From Bacteroidota bacterium (GTDB taxonomy: Bacteria; Bacteroidota; Bacteroidia; Cytophagales; Cyclobacteriaceae): 64,000 nt of DNA. The notes beneath the pieces were generated by a model. That model was not told where the DNA came from. It made no database searches and worked only from the letters and a program-made list of their open reading frames with translations. Below are positions 28,885-38,307 of the stretch, one piece after another. Where the stretch lies: assembly GCA_018266395.1 (NCBI GenBank), contig JAFEAM010000012.1, forward strand, positions 186,001 to 250,000. The letters run 5' to 3'. The position numbers were made by a program, and so were the translations under genes. Position 1 is the first letter of the stretch, and each line of letters opens with the position of its first letter.

Positions 28885-31836
28885 ATGAAGCTTCTTAAAA
28901 AACTTCTCATTGGCATAGCAATATTCCTCGTCATCCTGGTGGCCGCTGCTGCCATTCTTCCTTCCTTGTTCAAGGACGATATTAAAGCGGAGATCGACAA
29001 GCAGATTGCGGCCTCGGTGAATGCTGATGTGGTCTTTGATGTGAACAATTTCAGTCTGAGTATATTCAGACATTTTCCCAACATTACAGCCGAGATACGC
29101 GAATTAGGTGTGTTCAACCGCGCTCCGTTTGAAGGCGAGCATCTCTTTGTGGTGGAAAGGCTGGATGTGGAAATCAACCTGATGGACATCCTCTTCGGGA
29201 ACCAGATGAAGCTGAAGGGAATCACGCTGGTGAAGCCCCAGATCAACGTGAAAGTTCTGAAGGATGGCAAGGCCAACTATGACATCGCGATCCCTTCAGC
29301 TGATACGGTGAAGAAGGAGGAGGCGCCTTCCAAATTCTCCTTCCGAATTGACCATTGGGAAGTAATTGATGGCGATATCGTTTATGATGATCAATCCATC
29401 CCTTATTTCCTGGAGATCAGAAAACTTCAACATACCGGCAGCGGGGATTTCACGCAGGACGTGTTTGACCTCAGGACACACTCCGTGGCCGACACGGTAA
29501 CCACGGGCATGGGAGCCATGCAGTTCCTCACCAACAAGCGGGCGGAGATTGATGCGATCATCACCATCAGTGACAATATTTCCAAATTTACCTTCAAAGA
29601 AAACAGCGCGAAGATCAATGACTTTGCATTGAACTTCGATGGCTGGTTCAAGATGAATCCGGGCAACTATGGAATGGACATCACTTTCAAGAGCCCTGAG
29701 AACTCATTTAAAAGCCTGCTGTCGCTGGTGCCAGGAGTCTATACCAAGAGTTTCAAGGATATAGAAACGAAAGGTGAGCTTCAGTTTGCAGGATTTGTGA
29801 AGGGGACTTATAGCGAAAAGCAGTTGCCGGCATTCAACGTAAACCTGAAGGTGAGTGATGCCATGTTCAAGTATCCTGACCTTCCTACCGCTATCTCAGA
29901 CATTCATATGGATCTCCTTGTCGATAACAAAGATGGAATTGTAGATAACACGCTGGTTGACCTTAAAAGCATGCACCTGAATTTTGGTGCTAACCCGGTG
30001 GACGCAAGACTTTTGATCGGAAATCTTAAAACCTACCCTGTTGACGCTGCTGTAAGCGCAAAGTTGAACCTGGAGGAGCTTGGCAAAATGTTCCCGATGG
30101 AGGGACTCACTATGAAGGGCCTGTTTTCAATGGAGGCAACTGCCAAGGGGACCTATGACAGCATTCGCAAGATTATACCTGCCATGAACGTAAAGATGGA
30201 TTTGAAGGATGGTTACGTCAAAGCATCGCAGTTCCCGATTCCCCTGGAGCAAATGAATGTCCATGCCACAGTTGCCAATACAACTGGTAAGATGGCAGAG
30301 ACTGTTGTAAATGTTCCAGACTTCTCGATGGTGATGGATAATGAAAAGATGACTGCCAGTATGATCGTTCAGAACCTGGATGACCCTTCATGGAAGATCA
30401 AGGCGAATGGCGGTGTCGATCTGGAGAAGATCACCAAAATTTTCCCTCTGCAGGGAATGACGATTGCAGGTCTTGTCCGCGCCAACCTGGAAACCTCGGG
30501 CAGGATGTCTGATGTAAATGCGAAGCGTTATGACAAACTTCCCACATCCGGATCAGCCTCTCTTAAGAACTTTAAATACACTACCAAAGACATGCCGGCT
30601 GTGGGGATTTCACAAGCATCCATGTCATTCGATCCGAAGAAGATTGAACTGTCTATAATGGAAGGGACGATTGGCAAAAGCGATTTCTCTGTCAACGGCC
30701 TTGTGAGCAATTATATCGCTTATGTGTTGAACAACGAGGTCATCCAGGGGAAAGTGAACTTCAATTCCAATCTGCTTGACCTGAATGAATTCATGACCGA
30801 AAGCACATCCACTACTTCAAAGGACACAACTTCCTTTGGAGTGATTCCCATCCCTAAAAACATCGACTTCGTACTTCAGTCCAAAATTGCCACGGTGAAG
30901 ATGATGGACTATACCATGACCGGTGCGTCAGGTGATATTGTAGTGAAAAATGGCGTGGCCAATCTGAGCGGACTTAAGTTCAATATGCTGGGTGGTGCCT
31001 TTGCTGTGAATGGCTCCTATGACCCGAGAGATATCAAGCATCCCAAATATGACTTTGCGCTGGGAATTCAGAATCTCGCCATACAACAGGCTGCCCAGTC
31101 TTTCTCGATTGTCAAAACCTATGCGCCCATCGCCGGACTGGTGGCAGGAAATTTCAGTACAGACTTCAAGGTAAGCGGAGAGCTGAAGCAAAACCTCATG
31201 CCTGACATGGGTACTGTAAATGGCGGTGGCCTGATCAAAGTAGCTGAGGCAGTCTTAACTCAATCAAAATTGGTGTCAGGTATCACGTCACTGACCAACC
31301 TGAATAATACGGACAAGGTTACCCTGAAGGATGTTTTGATGTCGGCCAATATCAGCAATGGAAGACTTAGCGTCAAACCATTTGATGTACAGTTCGGAAG
31401 TTATGCGACAACTGTATCCGGAAGTACAGGACTGGACGGATCGATTGATTATTCCCTCAAAATGATGGTGCCCGCCGGACAATTGGGATCCCAACTGCAG
31501 GGATTCGTCAATCAATACGCGGGGACCACTAATCCCACTGACAAGATACCGTTGAGCATTGGTGTGGGAGGCACGTACAATGACCCGAAGCCCAAGCTTC
31601 TGGCAGCTGAGCAAAAGGAACAGGTGAAACAAGCTGTGTCCAATGTGGCGGAACAGAAAAGCCAAGAAGCCGTGAAACAAATCACGGAGGGTGCAAAGCC
31701 GGAAGATGTGGTGAAGAATATTGTGGGAGGAAACCCTAAACCGGACAGCACCAAAAAAGACAGCACCAAAACAGATGCGTCTCAACTGCTGCAGAACAAG
31801 CTGCAGAACCTGTTGAAGAAGAAAAAGAATGAGTAG
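28885..31836 (+). CDS. AsmA-family inner-membrane protein
   Basis: A 983-residue envelope protein with an N-terminal membrane anchor (residues 5-30, LLIGIAIFLVILVAAAAILP). A long beta-rich periplasmic chain follows, and it contains the AsmA openings (VNNFSLSIFRHFPNITAEI; LDVEINLMDILFGNQMKLKGI). Repeating segments such as 'FPMEGLTMKGLFSMEATAKG' and 'FPLQGMTIAGLVRANLETSG' suggest internal duplication. The C-terminal AsmA_2 region (VTLKDVLMSANISNGRLSVKPFDV) is followed by a Lys/Ala/Thr-rich tail. AsmA-like proteins form grooves that carry phospholipid toward the outer membrane; that role is inferred from the family. It stands alone, tail to tail with the lipoprotein gene. Confidence 0.88.
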   Translation: MKLLKKLLIGIAIFLVILVAAAAILPSLFKDDIKAEIDKQIAASVNADVVFDVNNFSLSIFRHFPNITAEIRELGVFNRAPFEGEHLFVVERLDVEINLMDILFGNQMKLKGITLVKPQINVKVLKDGKANYDIAIPSADTVKKEEAPSKFSFRIDHWEVIDGDIVYDDQSIPYFLEIRKLQHTGSGDFTQDVFDLRTHSVADTVTTGMGAMQFLTNKRAEIDAIITISDNISKFTFKENSAKINDFALNFDGWFKMNPGNYGMDITFKSPENSFKSLLSLVPGVYTKSFKDIETKGELQFAGFVKGTYSEKQLPAFNVNLKVSDAMFKYPDLPTAISDIHMDLLVDNKDGIVDNTLVDLKSMHLNFGANPVDARLLIGNLKTYPVDAAVSAKLNLEELGKMFPMEGLTMKGLFSMEATAKGTYDSIRKIIPAMNVKMDLKDGYVKASQFPIPLEQMNVHATVANTTGKMAETVVNVPDFSMVMDNEKMTASMIVQNLDDPSWKIKANGGVDLEKITKIFPLQGMTIAGLVRANLETSGRMSDVNAKRYDKLPTSGSASLKNFKYTTKDMPAVGISQASMSFDPKKIELSIMEGTIGKSDFSVNGLVSNYIAYVLNNEVIQGKVNFNSNLLDLNEFMTESTSTTSKDTTSFGVIPIPKNIDFVLQSKIATVKMMDYTMTGASGDIVVKNGVANLSGLKFNMLGGAFAVNGSYDPRDIKHPKYDFALGIQNLAIQQAAQSFSIVKTYAPIAGLVAGNFSTDFKVSGELKQNLMPDMGTVNGGGLIKVAEAVLTQSKLVSGITSLTNLNNTDKVTLKDVLMSANISNGRLSVKPFDVQFGSYATTVSGSTGLDGSIDYSLKMMVPAGQLGSQLQGFVNQYAGTTNPTDKIPLSIGVGGTYNDPKPKLLAAEQKEQVKQAVSNVAEQKSQEAVKQITEGAKPEDVVKNIVGGNPKPDSTKKDSTKTDASQLLQNKLQNLLKKKKNE

Positions 31837-31842
31837 TGATGG

Positions 31843-32409
31843 CTACTTGATGCGGGTGAGTTCCGCACCGGTGAAGTACCCTTCCCGGATGAGTTGCATC
31901 AACTGATCGCGCGAAGGATTGATCTGATAGTAGGTCTCTTCTTTACCGTGTACTTCTTTCACCGAAGTCTTTTTGGACAATTTCTTCAGCAGTTCCCTGG
32001 TCTTTTCATCGTCGGAGAGATCGATGGAAAGAAACTCCAGTGCGCCTGAAGGCTTTTGCCGGATCAACCGAAGGACCCATTGTGTCCCGCTTCGGAAATT
32101 CACGAAGTAGTAGTTCTGGTAAAACTTTACAACCAGGGAGTCGCTCAGCACGCCTTTCCCCAACCAGTCGTTGTCTTTGCCGTCACGGAAATGATAACCC
32201 CATGACTCGATTATTAAGGTATCTGCATCAGGGTTCTGGGCATCCCCAGCCTTGTACTCGCCCCGAAGTGCTGCGGGCACTTCCTTCAAGGCAGAAACAC
32301 CTGCCGGTTGGGGCTGTGGGAAAGATACCTCCTTGCAGGAGCTGAGAAAAAGCAAATGCAACAAGCACAGCAATAATCCTGAAAATGACTTATTAATGGC
32401 TGCTCCCAT
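31843..32409 (-). CDS. Lipoprotein of unknown function
   Basis: A 188-residue protein with a signal peptide ending in lipobox LSSC (Cys25), hence probably a lipoprotein. The mature part has an extended Pro/Gln linker, then mixed alpha/beta sequence (DTLIIESWGYHFRDGKDNDWLGKGVLSDSLVVKFYQNYYFVNF) that suggests a small beta-sandwich. A charged helix and a C-terminal 'INPSRDQLMQLIREGYFTGAELTRIK' follow. I do not recognise a family. It is convergent with the AsmA-family gene with a 6-base gap. Upstream lies an inverted repeat (GTATCA…TGATAC, about 32418-32440) that could be regulatory. Confidence 0.65.
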   Translation of the reverse strand: MGAAINKSFSGLLLCLLHLLFLSSCKEVSFPQPQPAGVSALKEVPAALRGEYKAGDAQNPDADTLIIESWGYHFRDGKDNDWLGKGVLSDSLVVKFYQNYYFVNFRSGTQWVLRLIRQKPSGALEFLSIDLSDDEKTRELLKKLSKKTSVKEVHGKEETYYQINPSRDQLMQLIREGYFTGAELTRIK

Positions 32410-32459
32410 GGATGTAAGTATCAGCTATATGATATGATACGGACCAGGATGGTAACCGG

Positions 32460-33881
32460 TTATGGATCAGCAATGGTTTGAGGCGTTTTTTGACTTCTGA
32501 TCAGCCTGTAATACACCGGCACGCCAGCCAGTGCGATCATCAAGCCAAAAATAGTGTAGGCCGGTTTAAAGAGAATCAGAAAGACGCAGAATGCCGTGCC
32601 CATTAGGATGTAAATGCCGGGAAGCCAGGGATAGCCGAAAGCAAGGTAAGGCCTGCTTGCTGTAGGTCTGGTCTTTCTGAGGATGAAAATCCCGGCGATG
32701 GTCAATACATAGAAAATGACAACCACAAAGGAAATCATATCGAGGATGTCTCCATACCGCCCGCTGACACACAACAGACCGGCAGCAATGAACTGAATCC
32801 AGAGCGCCTTGGCCGGGACAGAAAATTTATTGAGGTGACCTGCCTGAGGAAAAAACAAACCGTCCTTTGCCATCGTGTAGAGTACGCGGGCCCCTGTGAG
32901 AATCATTCCATTGGCGCAGCCGAAAGCGGAGATCATGATCATCACCGCGATGAGCAGTGTTCCGGAGTCTCCCAAAATATTTTGAGCAACCGCTGCTGCA
33001 ACACGATCCTTGTCAGCAGTTGCAATTTCTGCCATGGGAAGCACAGCAGTGTACATCAGATTCGTAAGCAAATAGATGACGATAACGATAACGGCTCCCA
33101 GGAATAGGCTGAGGCCGATGTTTCGCTGCGGGTTCTTAATTTCTTTGGCAATGAACGTGACATTGTTCCAGGCGTCGCTGCTGAAGATTGCACCGACCAT
33201 CGCTGAGACAATGGCTCCCATCGCCGCAAAGGTGGTGTAGGCGTTGAATGCACCATCGCTTTGTAATGCATGAAGATTCCAGGCATCAGACCAGTTGGCT
33301 CTCCATGCCTTTTCATCTGACAAGGCCAATCCGAAAACGATCAGCATGAACAGACTAAGCAGTTTAACAGAGGTGAAGAAAGTCTGAATGCGTTTTCCGC
33401 CTTCCACACCACGCGAATTCACAAACGTGAGCATTGCAATCAGGCCGATGGATAACATCTGACCAGTAGAGACCGAAAAGACATTAATCCGGAAGAGAAT
33501 ATTATCCTCACTGAAGTATGGCAGCAGGTAGGCTGTGAATTTGGCGAAGGCGACGCCCACTGCGGCGATGGTCCCCGTTTGAATGACGCCAAAAAGACTC
33601 CACCCGTAAAGGAATGCAACAAGAGGATTGTAAGCTTCTTTCAGATAAACATATTGCCCGCCTGCTTTTGGGAACATGCCACTTAATTCTCCGTAACTGA
33701 CCGCGGCGGTAATGGTCATAAACCCCGTGATGCCCCACACGGCAAGGAGCCATCCTGCACTACCCACATGTCGCGTGATGTCAGCGCTCACAATGAAAAT
33801 ACCTGAACCAATCATGGAACCCGCTACGATCATGGTGGCATCCCACCAACCCAGGGCAGGTTTGAAGTCGGGTTCACTCAT
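32460..33881 (-). CDS. Amino-acid permease of the APC superfamily
   Basis: A 473-residue inner-membrane transporter with about twelve hydrophobic segments. The first helix carries the APC hallmark GSMIGSGIFIVSADI and is followed by AVSYGELSGMFPKAGGQYVYLKEAY, the conserved helix 2-3 region of the L-type/cationic amino-acid porters. A later conserved segment is SSDAWNNVTFIAKEIKNPQRNI. By family it exchanges or symports amino acids; the substrate is not visible. It starts 24 bases after the end of coaX on the same strand and may share its transcript. Confidence 0.9.
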   Translation of the reverse strand: MSEPDFKPALGWWDATMIVAGSMIGSGIFIVSADITRHVGSAGWLLAVWGITGFMTITAAVSYGELSGMFPKAGGQYVYLKEAYNPLVAFLYGWSLFGVIQTGTIAAVGVAFAKFTAYLLPYFSEDNILFRINVFSVSTGQMLSIGLIAMLTFVNSRGVEGGKRIQTFFTSVKLLSLFMLIVFGLALSDEKAWRANWSDAWNLHALQSDGAFNAYTTFAAMGAIVSAMVGAIFSSDAWNNVTFIAKEIKNPQRNIGLSLFLGAVIVIVIYLLTNLMYTAVLPMAEIATADKDRVAAAVAQNILGDSGTLLIAVMIMISAFGCANGMILTGARVLYTMAKDGLFFPQAGHLNKFSVPAKALWIQFIAAGLLCVSGRYGDILDMISFVVVIFYVLTIAGIFILRKTRPTASRPYLAFGYPWLPGIYILMGTAFCVFLILFKPAYTIFGLMIALAGVPVYYRLIRSQKTPQTIADP

Positions 33882-33905
33882 GGTGCAGCGGGTAAGTGAT
33901 GGAGG

Positions 33906-34679
33906 TCAATTCTTTTTTCCATTCACCAGTTCACCTATGACCCGAAGTCCGTCAAGCGTCAAAAGCGGATCAACAATCTGAAAATATGACTTGAGGGGTG
34001 TAATGACAAATGAAAGCCCTCCCGTGGCGATAGCCGGGCACTGCACCTTGAGCTCCGTTCGAATGGAGTCGACTACGTGCTTGACAAGACCTTCATAGCC
34101 GATGACAATGCCGGATTGAATGGCAGTAACGGTGTTGATGCCGAGAGCGGACTGAGGCATTTCAAGAGGCACATCGAATAGTTTGGCCGTGTTTTGTGAC
34201 AGTGCGCGGACTGCAGTGCGGAGGCCGGGCACAATCGAAACGCCAACGATCTTTCCTTCACCCGAAATGGTAGTAAACGTAAGTGCTGTTCCGAAATCCA
34301 CCACTATGCACGTCTGCCGGAATTTGAACCAAGCAGCAGTGGCGTTTGCAACCAGGTCAGAGCCGATTTCAAATGGGTTGAGTATTTCAAGTGGCAGCTT
34401 TTCGTAGACATCGGGCCCAAGTACGATGGGCTCTCTTTTGAAAAGTGAGCGCACCACATTTCGCAATTTGTCGGTAAGACCAGGGACGACACTGCTGACA
34501 ACTATGGCGTTGACCTTGTCAGTGGAAAGGGAGGATTCAAGAAAGTGATCCCTTACTTTGATGCCATAAAATAATTCAGGCTGATCGGTCCTGGATGGAA
34601 TGCGCCACTGCTGCCACGATTCGCCATTCCACAATCCCATGGTGATGTCACTGTTACCGATATCAAACGCGAGCAGCAT
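33906..34679 (-). CDS. coaX: Type III pantothenate kinase
   Basis: A 257-residue ASKHA-fold kinase for the first step of coenzyme A synthesis (pantothenate to 4'-phosphopantothenate). Motifs: DIGNSDITMGLW (phosphate 1, residues 5-16), the GPDVYEKLPLEI segment (corresponding to GxD of type III enzymes), the phosphate-2 motif VVDFGTALTFTTI and the adenosine-motif region IATGGLS. Type III enzymes lack feedback inhibition by CoA and commonly occur in Bacteroidota. It lies 43 bases downstream of the STN-protein gene and 24 bases upstream of the amino-acid permease gene on the same strand. Confidence 0.92.
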   Translation of the reverse strand: MLLAFDIGNSDITMGLWNGESWQQWRIPSRTDQPELFYGIKVRDHFLESSLSTDKVNAIVVSSVVPGLTDKLRNVVRSLFKREPIVLGPDVYEKLPLEILNPFEIGSDLVANATAAWFKFRQTCIVVDFGTALTFTTISGEGKIVGVSIVPGLRTAVRALSQNTAKLFDVPLEMPQSALGINTVTAIQSGIVIGYEGLVKHVVDSIRTELKVQCPAIATGGLSFVITPLKSYFQIVDPLLTLDGLRVIGELVNGKKN

Positions 34680-34722
34680 CGCTGAAAGATAGACAAAACC
34701 GGGAAACTGATACTGCGGGCTG

Positions 34723-36510
34723 TCACAGCAGACGGATGCCCACTTTCAGTCCCCACCACATCTTGAGATTGTTCCCGTTCGAATAGGTTTGCTCAAAGAA
34801 GATATTGGGCTGGTAGTTGGTAAATAGTACTGGATAATCGGGGTAGCCGCTTTTGGTGAGGTAGGCATTCAAGGTTACACCGCCGTATAAAGAAAGTTTT
34901 CGTGCGACCCGGAAATCCAAACCAATGTGCAGCTTGTTAAGCAGGCTGAGCTGTGAAGTGTAGGTTCCCTGGTCAACGTGCTGGGCAGTAAGGTCAAAGT
35001 TAAAATGCAGCCACCTGGTCAGCCTGGGTGCAGAACCAATGCCATATCCTGCTGTCCAGACCGGCTCGGCGCTGGATGAACTTTCCGGTTTGTAACCGGC
35101 AAGAATAATATTGTAGAACTGCCGGACGCCGGTGCGGAATGCAATGTTGGTGTAGAAGATTTCATCAGCTGAGAGTTCGAGTTTATGATAACCCTTGTTG
35201 ACAAAGCTTATCAGTCCCACTGGTACGCCCCCCAGACTATCCGCATAGTTGATCAGGCCAATCTGTGTTCCATGCACCTTGCGGCCGTAATTAAAGACTG
35301 CTGCAATTTGAGATCCGCTGATTCTCTGCGAAGTAAAATTGCCTATCGCCGAAAACTGCGAGCCGGTGTAGTCTCCGATCTGAATATTGGTTACGCCCGC
35401 CACCTGCACACCTTTGGAAGAGCAGCGGTTGAAGTTGCCAATGCCTGCAATTTGCACGCCCTGCATGGAAGCGAGATTGGTATTTGCTGCGCCGGCCACC
35501 TGAACCCCCTGGACATCGCCAAAATTGACATTTCCGAATCCGGTGAGCTGAGCCGCTTTGGTTTCTCCTCCGTTAACATTGAAAAAACCCGAGGCCTGCA
35601 GACCATAAACATTGCCTCCCACCAGATTGCCTATGCCGGCCACCTGCATCCAGCTGACATCTTCCCTGTCCATATTGACAATAAAGCCAAGTTCGATCTG
35701 CCGGGTTCCCCTGGAATAACCTCCCAGCATGTTAATCGAATAATTGTTGATTACGTTCCCGCTAAGTGAACCGTTGGAGCCGAGGAAGGGCAAGAATGAA
35801 ATTTGAATATCCCGGTAAATCGGCTGATCGATATTCTGGACATTGACATCTTCCTCATAGGGCATTTCAAGACTCTCTTTGTGAAGCGTATCGGGAACGA
35901 CTTCTTTTCGGGTCAGCGTGTAAGGCAGATGGTGGATTTCGATGATGAGATGTTGTTTGGCTGCGTTGCTCAGTGTAACAGCTGTGTCACGGTAATGTAT
36001 CTTGTTGACTTGCACGACAACCGGCTCGTTCTTCTTGTCCAGCTTCAACCGGAAGAAACCGTATTCATCTGTAATGACCGAGGAGATGGACTTCTTGTCA
36101 TACACACTGGCGTCTGGAATTCTCTCACCGGTGATCGCATCCTGCACATATCCGGTGAACATGATGTAGGGCTGAGGTGCATCTTTTGTTTCGGCTTTCC
36201 GCAGAATCAGGTGGTTGCCCTTTTCGCGGTACTCCATAGTCTGACCAAAAATTCCCGCCAGCACTTCTCGCACCGTGGTTTCCGATGCATTGACCGTAAC
36301 ACGCTCTTCCGGCGAAATGATGGAGTTATTGTAAGAGAATGAGAACCCTCCTGCCCGTGCGATCTGATCCAGCACATAGGGAATTTTTTCCTGAAAAAGC
36401 TGCAGGGAAATCTTTCTCTCCAGAATTGGAGTCGCCTTTTGGGCATGGGCCTCTGTGGCGATAATAAGAAATAGTATGACTGCAATCCTGTTCATCTCTT
36501 TTCGGATCAT
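34723..36510 (-). CDS. STN and carboxypeptidase-regulatory-like domain surface protein with 16-residue repeats
   Basis: A 595-residue exported protein. The ATG at 36510 overlaps the FecR stop by ATGA and has a GGAG/AAGG ribosome site; another ATG at 36495 is possible. Order: signal peptide (…ATEAHAQ), STN signalling domain (about 30-105, SLQLFQEKIPYVLDQIARAGGFSFSY), CarboxypepD_reg-like domain (about 118-200) and linker. A repeat region of about nine 16-residue units of pattern Q-V-x-G-x-x-N (288-438) and a C-terminal segment that looks like a short beta-barrel follow. There is no TonB plug or full receptor barrel. The repeat recalls LA_2272-type surface repeats. It is the third gene of the sigma/FecR operon. 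Confidence 0.8.
   Translation of the reverse strand: MIRKEMNRIAVILFLIIATEAHAQKATPILERKISLQLFQEKIPYVLDQIARAGGFSFSYNNSIISPEERVTVNASETTVREVLAGIFGQTMEYREKGNHLILRKAETKDAPQPYIMFTGYVQDAITGERIPDASVYDKKSISSVITDEYGFFRLKLDKKNEPVVVQVNKIHYRDTAVTLSNAAKQHLIIEIHHLPYTLTRKEVVPDTLHKESLEMPYEEDVNVQNIDQPIYRDIQISFLPFLGSNGSLSGNVINNYSINMLGGYSRGTRQIELGFIVNMDREDVSWMQVAGIGNLVGGNVYGLQASGFFNVNGGETKAAQLTGFGNVNFGDVQGVQVAGAANTNLASMQGVQIAGIGNFNRCSSKGVQVAGVTNIQIGDYTGSQFSAIGNFTSQRISGSQIAAVFNYGRKVHGTQIGLINYADSLGGVPVGLISFVNKGYHKLELSADEIFYTNIAFRTGVRQFYNIILAGYKPESSSSAEPVWTAGYGIGSAPRLTRWLHFNFDLTAQHVDQGTYTSQLSLLNKLHIGLDFRVARKLSLYGGVTLNAYLTKSGYPDYPVLFTNYQPNIFFEQTYSNGNNLKMWWGLKVGIRLL
35197..35649 (-). repeat. Coding 16-residue tandem repeat
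   Basis: Within the STN protein, units such as MQVAGIGN…, LQASGFFN…, AQLTGFGN…, VQVAGAAN…, VQIAGIGN…, VQVAGVTN…, SQFSAIGN… and SQIAAVFN… recur every 15-16 residues (48 bases). The conserved positions are Gln2, Gly5, Asn8 and a final Gly, suggesting a stacked beta-structure exposed at the surface. Confidence 0.8.
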
Positions 36511-37493
36511 TTGCAACCTTCTCCGTTCAAAATGATCCGGTCATCTTCCCGGATAATGGTCAACCTCAGTGTCTCGGCCAGGATGTCGGCGATGGCATCC
36601 GGATCTTCATTGTTAAAGTTCACCGTGACCCTGCAGTTGTTCAGAGCGGGACTATGAAGAATGATATGAGAGCCATACACTTCGTTGATCTTCTCCACAA
36701 TGGTCTTAAGATCTGTGTTGTTGAAGGTAAACACCTTGTTTTGGTAAGCCAGCACATTGGTATCCGCCTTCTCAAGCTTGTGGAAAGTCTTCGATGTGCG
36801 GGAGTAAACTGCAGATTGGCCGGCATCCAGGATCACACCATCGGAGGTGGGCGTGAATGCCCGCACCTGACCGGTTCTGACCGTAATGGTAATCGTATCC
36901 TTGTCGGGATATGCCTGCACATTAAAACTGGTGCCTATGTCCTGGATCAGCACCTCCTGAGCCTCAATCACGAAAGACTGTTCCTCCTGATGCTGTACTT
37001 CAAAGAAGGCCTCTCCCTTCAGTTTTACCGTTCTCTGACGAAGTGATCGGTTCACTGCATAGGTGATGCTGGACTCCTTGTTCAGAAAGGCCATACTTCC
37101 GTCCGGCAGCGTGTCGCGTAATATGGATGTGCCGGTGCTGACTGCATACTGCTGAACAGGCTGTTGACGAAGCACGAGCACCAGCAAAGCTGTGATTGCC
37201 ACGAGCGCAATGGCGGCTGCGAGTCGCGCCCATGTGAAATATATCGTGCGGGTTTTGCCTGGTTGAGTCAACGAAATTCTTGACTGTACCTTCTTCCATG
37301 CCGCCTCAGTGTCAAATTCATTGGATGATGATAAGCCTGATTTTTGAAATACGAGAAGGAAGCGCTGATATTCTTTCTCATTTTCAGCATGGGCCATGCG
37401 CCATCTGTCCACGTGCGCTTTCTCCTCGCCAGTGGCTTCACCGGTCAATTCCTTCCCGATCAGATCGACGATATCGTAGTCCTCCGGTTTCAC
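36507..37493 (-). CDS. FecR-family anti-sigma factor
   Basis: A 328-residue inner-membrane regulator starting with GTG, whose GTGA overlaps the sigma-factor stop. The N-terminal cytoplasmic part (1-85) has the DUF4880-like helical anti-sigma region (DLIGKELTGEATGEEKAHVDRW). A single membrane helix lies at about 92-112. The periplasmic FecR domain follows (YAVSTGTSILRDTLPDGSMAFLNKESSITY) with the DUF4974 domain at the C terminus (FNNTDLKTIVEKINEVYGSHI). By family it holds the sigma factor until a signal arrives from the outer membrane, here most likely through the STN protein encoded directly downstream. Confidence 0.93.
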   Translation of the reverse strand: MKPEDYDIVDLIGKELTGEATGEEKAHVDRWRMAHAENEKEYQRFLLVFQKSGLSSSNEFDTEAAWKKVQSRISLTQPGKTRTIYFTWARLAAAIALVAITALLVLVLRQQPVQQYAVSTGTSILRDTLPDGSMAFLNKESSITYAVNRSLRQRTVKLKGEAFFEVQHQEEQSFVIEAQEVLIQDIGTSFNVQAYPDKDTITITVRTGQVRAFTPTSDGVILDAGQSAVYSRTSKTFHKLEKADTNVLAYQNKVFTFNNTDLKTIVEKINEVYGSHIILHSPALNNCRVTVNFNNEDPDAIADILAETLRLTIIREDDRIILNGEGCK

Positions 37494-38071
37494 AGAATGA
37501 TAGAATCTGTTACAAGCAATAAAAACAATGGCAGATAATCTTTCAGTTGTTCTCTCATGATCTTCAGTGCTTTCCCCATGTGGTTTTCCACCGTCTTCAC
37601 TGATATGTTCAGCTGGCCTGCGATCTCCTGGTATTTCAACTCCTCAAATCTGCTAAGCTGGAATACCAGCCTGCACTGTTCCGGCAATGACTGCATGGCC
37701 GACTGTATGCGTTGTTCCAGTTCGTCGGATGCCAGGGACTGGGTTACAGGATCGTCCGCATCCACTGTGGTTTTCAATTGTTCTGATGCATGCTCCCGTT
37801 TCACCTTTTCGTGACGCAGGGTGTTAAGGCAACTGTTCCTTACCATCCTGTACAGGTAGGACTTTACCGATTTTTCTATTTCTGTCGATTGCCGGCGGTC
37901 CCAGAATGTGATAAAAGCATTCTGCACAATTTCTTCTGCCTCATCGCGATCATGCAAAAAGGTGTTGGCGTACGTACAAAGGGGACGGTAGTAGGTCTTG
38001 AAAAGCATCTCAAAAGCGGCTTTGCTTCCATTCTGAAGGGCGGCAAGTACCTTTTCATCGCTGAATTCCAC
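37490..38071 (-). CDS. ECF RNA polymerase sigma factor (Bacteroidetes type)
   Basis: A 193-residue extracytoplasmic-function sigma-70 factor, starting at GTG (MEFSDEKVLAALQNGSKAAFEML). Region 2 spans about 20-90 with the -10-recognition helix (DRDEAEEIVQNAFITFWDRR). Region 4 spans about 125-180 with the helix-turn-helix segment FEELKYQEIAGQLNISVKTVENHMGKALKIMR. There is no ATG in a sensible place, so GTG is accepted; it is also the start codon of fecR behind it. It heads a three-gene operon with 4-base overlaps at each junction, which implies tightly coupled translation of sigma factor, anti-sigma factor and STN protein. Confidence 0.93.
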   Translation of the reverse strand: MEFSDEKVLAALQNGSKAAFEMLFKTYYRPLCTYANTFLHDRDEAEEIVQNAFITFWDRRQSTEIEKSVKSYLYRMVRNSCLNTLRHEKVKREHASEQLKTTVDADDPVTQSLASDELEQRIQSAMQSLPEQCRLVFQLSRFEELKYQEIAGQLNISVKTVENHMGKALKIMREQLKDYLPLFLLLVTDSIIL

Positions 38072-38165
38072 TGCTGACTGAGAATGCTCAGTGCAATGTA
38101 CGGCTTTGCGCGCCTGTGGTTATGACACGCCACACTGACAAAACCCCTATTCCCATAACGGTGAG

Positions 38166-38204
38166 CCGGGTTAATACCGAATTGTCGGTATTTCTGTGAC
38201 CCGG
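38166..38204. other. Nested inverted repeat in the divergent sigma/carrier-like intergenic region
   Basis: An 8-bp perfect inner stem (AATACCGA/TCGGTATT, loop ATTG, 38173-38192) sits inside a 6-bp outer stem (CCGGGT/ACCCGG). No T run follows on either strand and both flanking genes point away from it, so it is not a terminator. It could be an operator or a structured leader. The rest of 38072-38307 holds no recognisable gene. Confidence 0.5.
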
Positions 38205-38307
38205 ATTAAATAAAACAACCTCAGTTGCGTCTAAGTAAGGGGCAACCAACCTGAAAAGGTTTTCCTACGTAGATAGAAGCAGGTTTAAGACCAGAAAACG
38301 GAGCATT

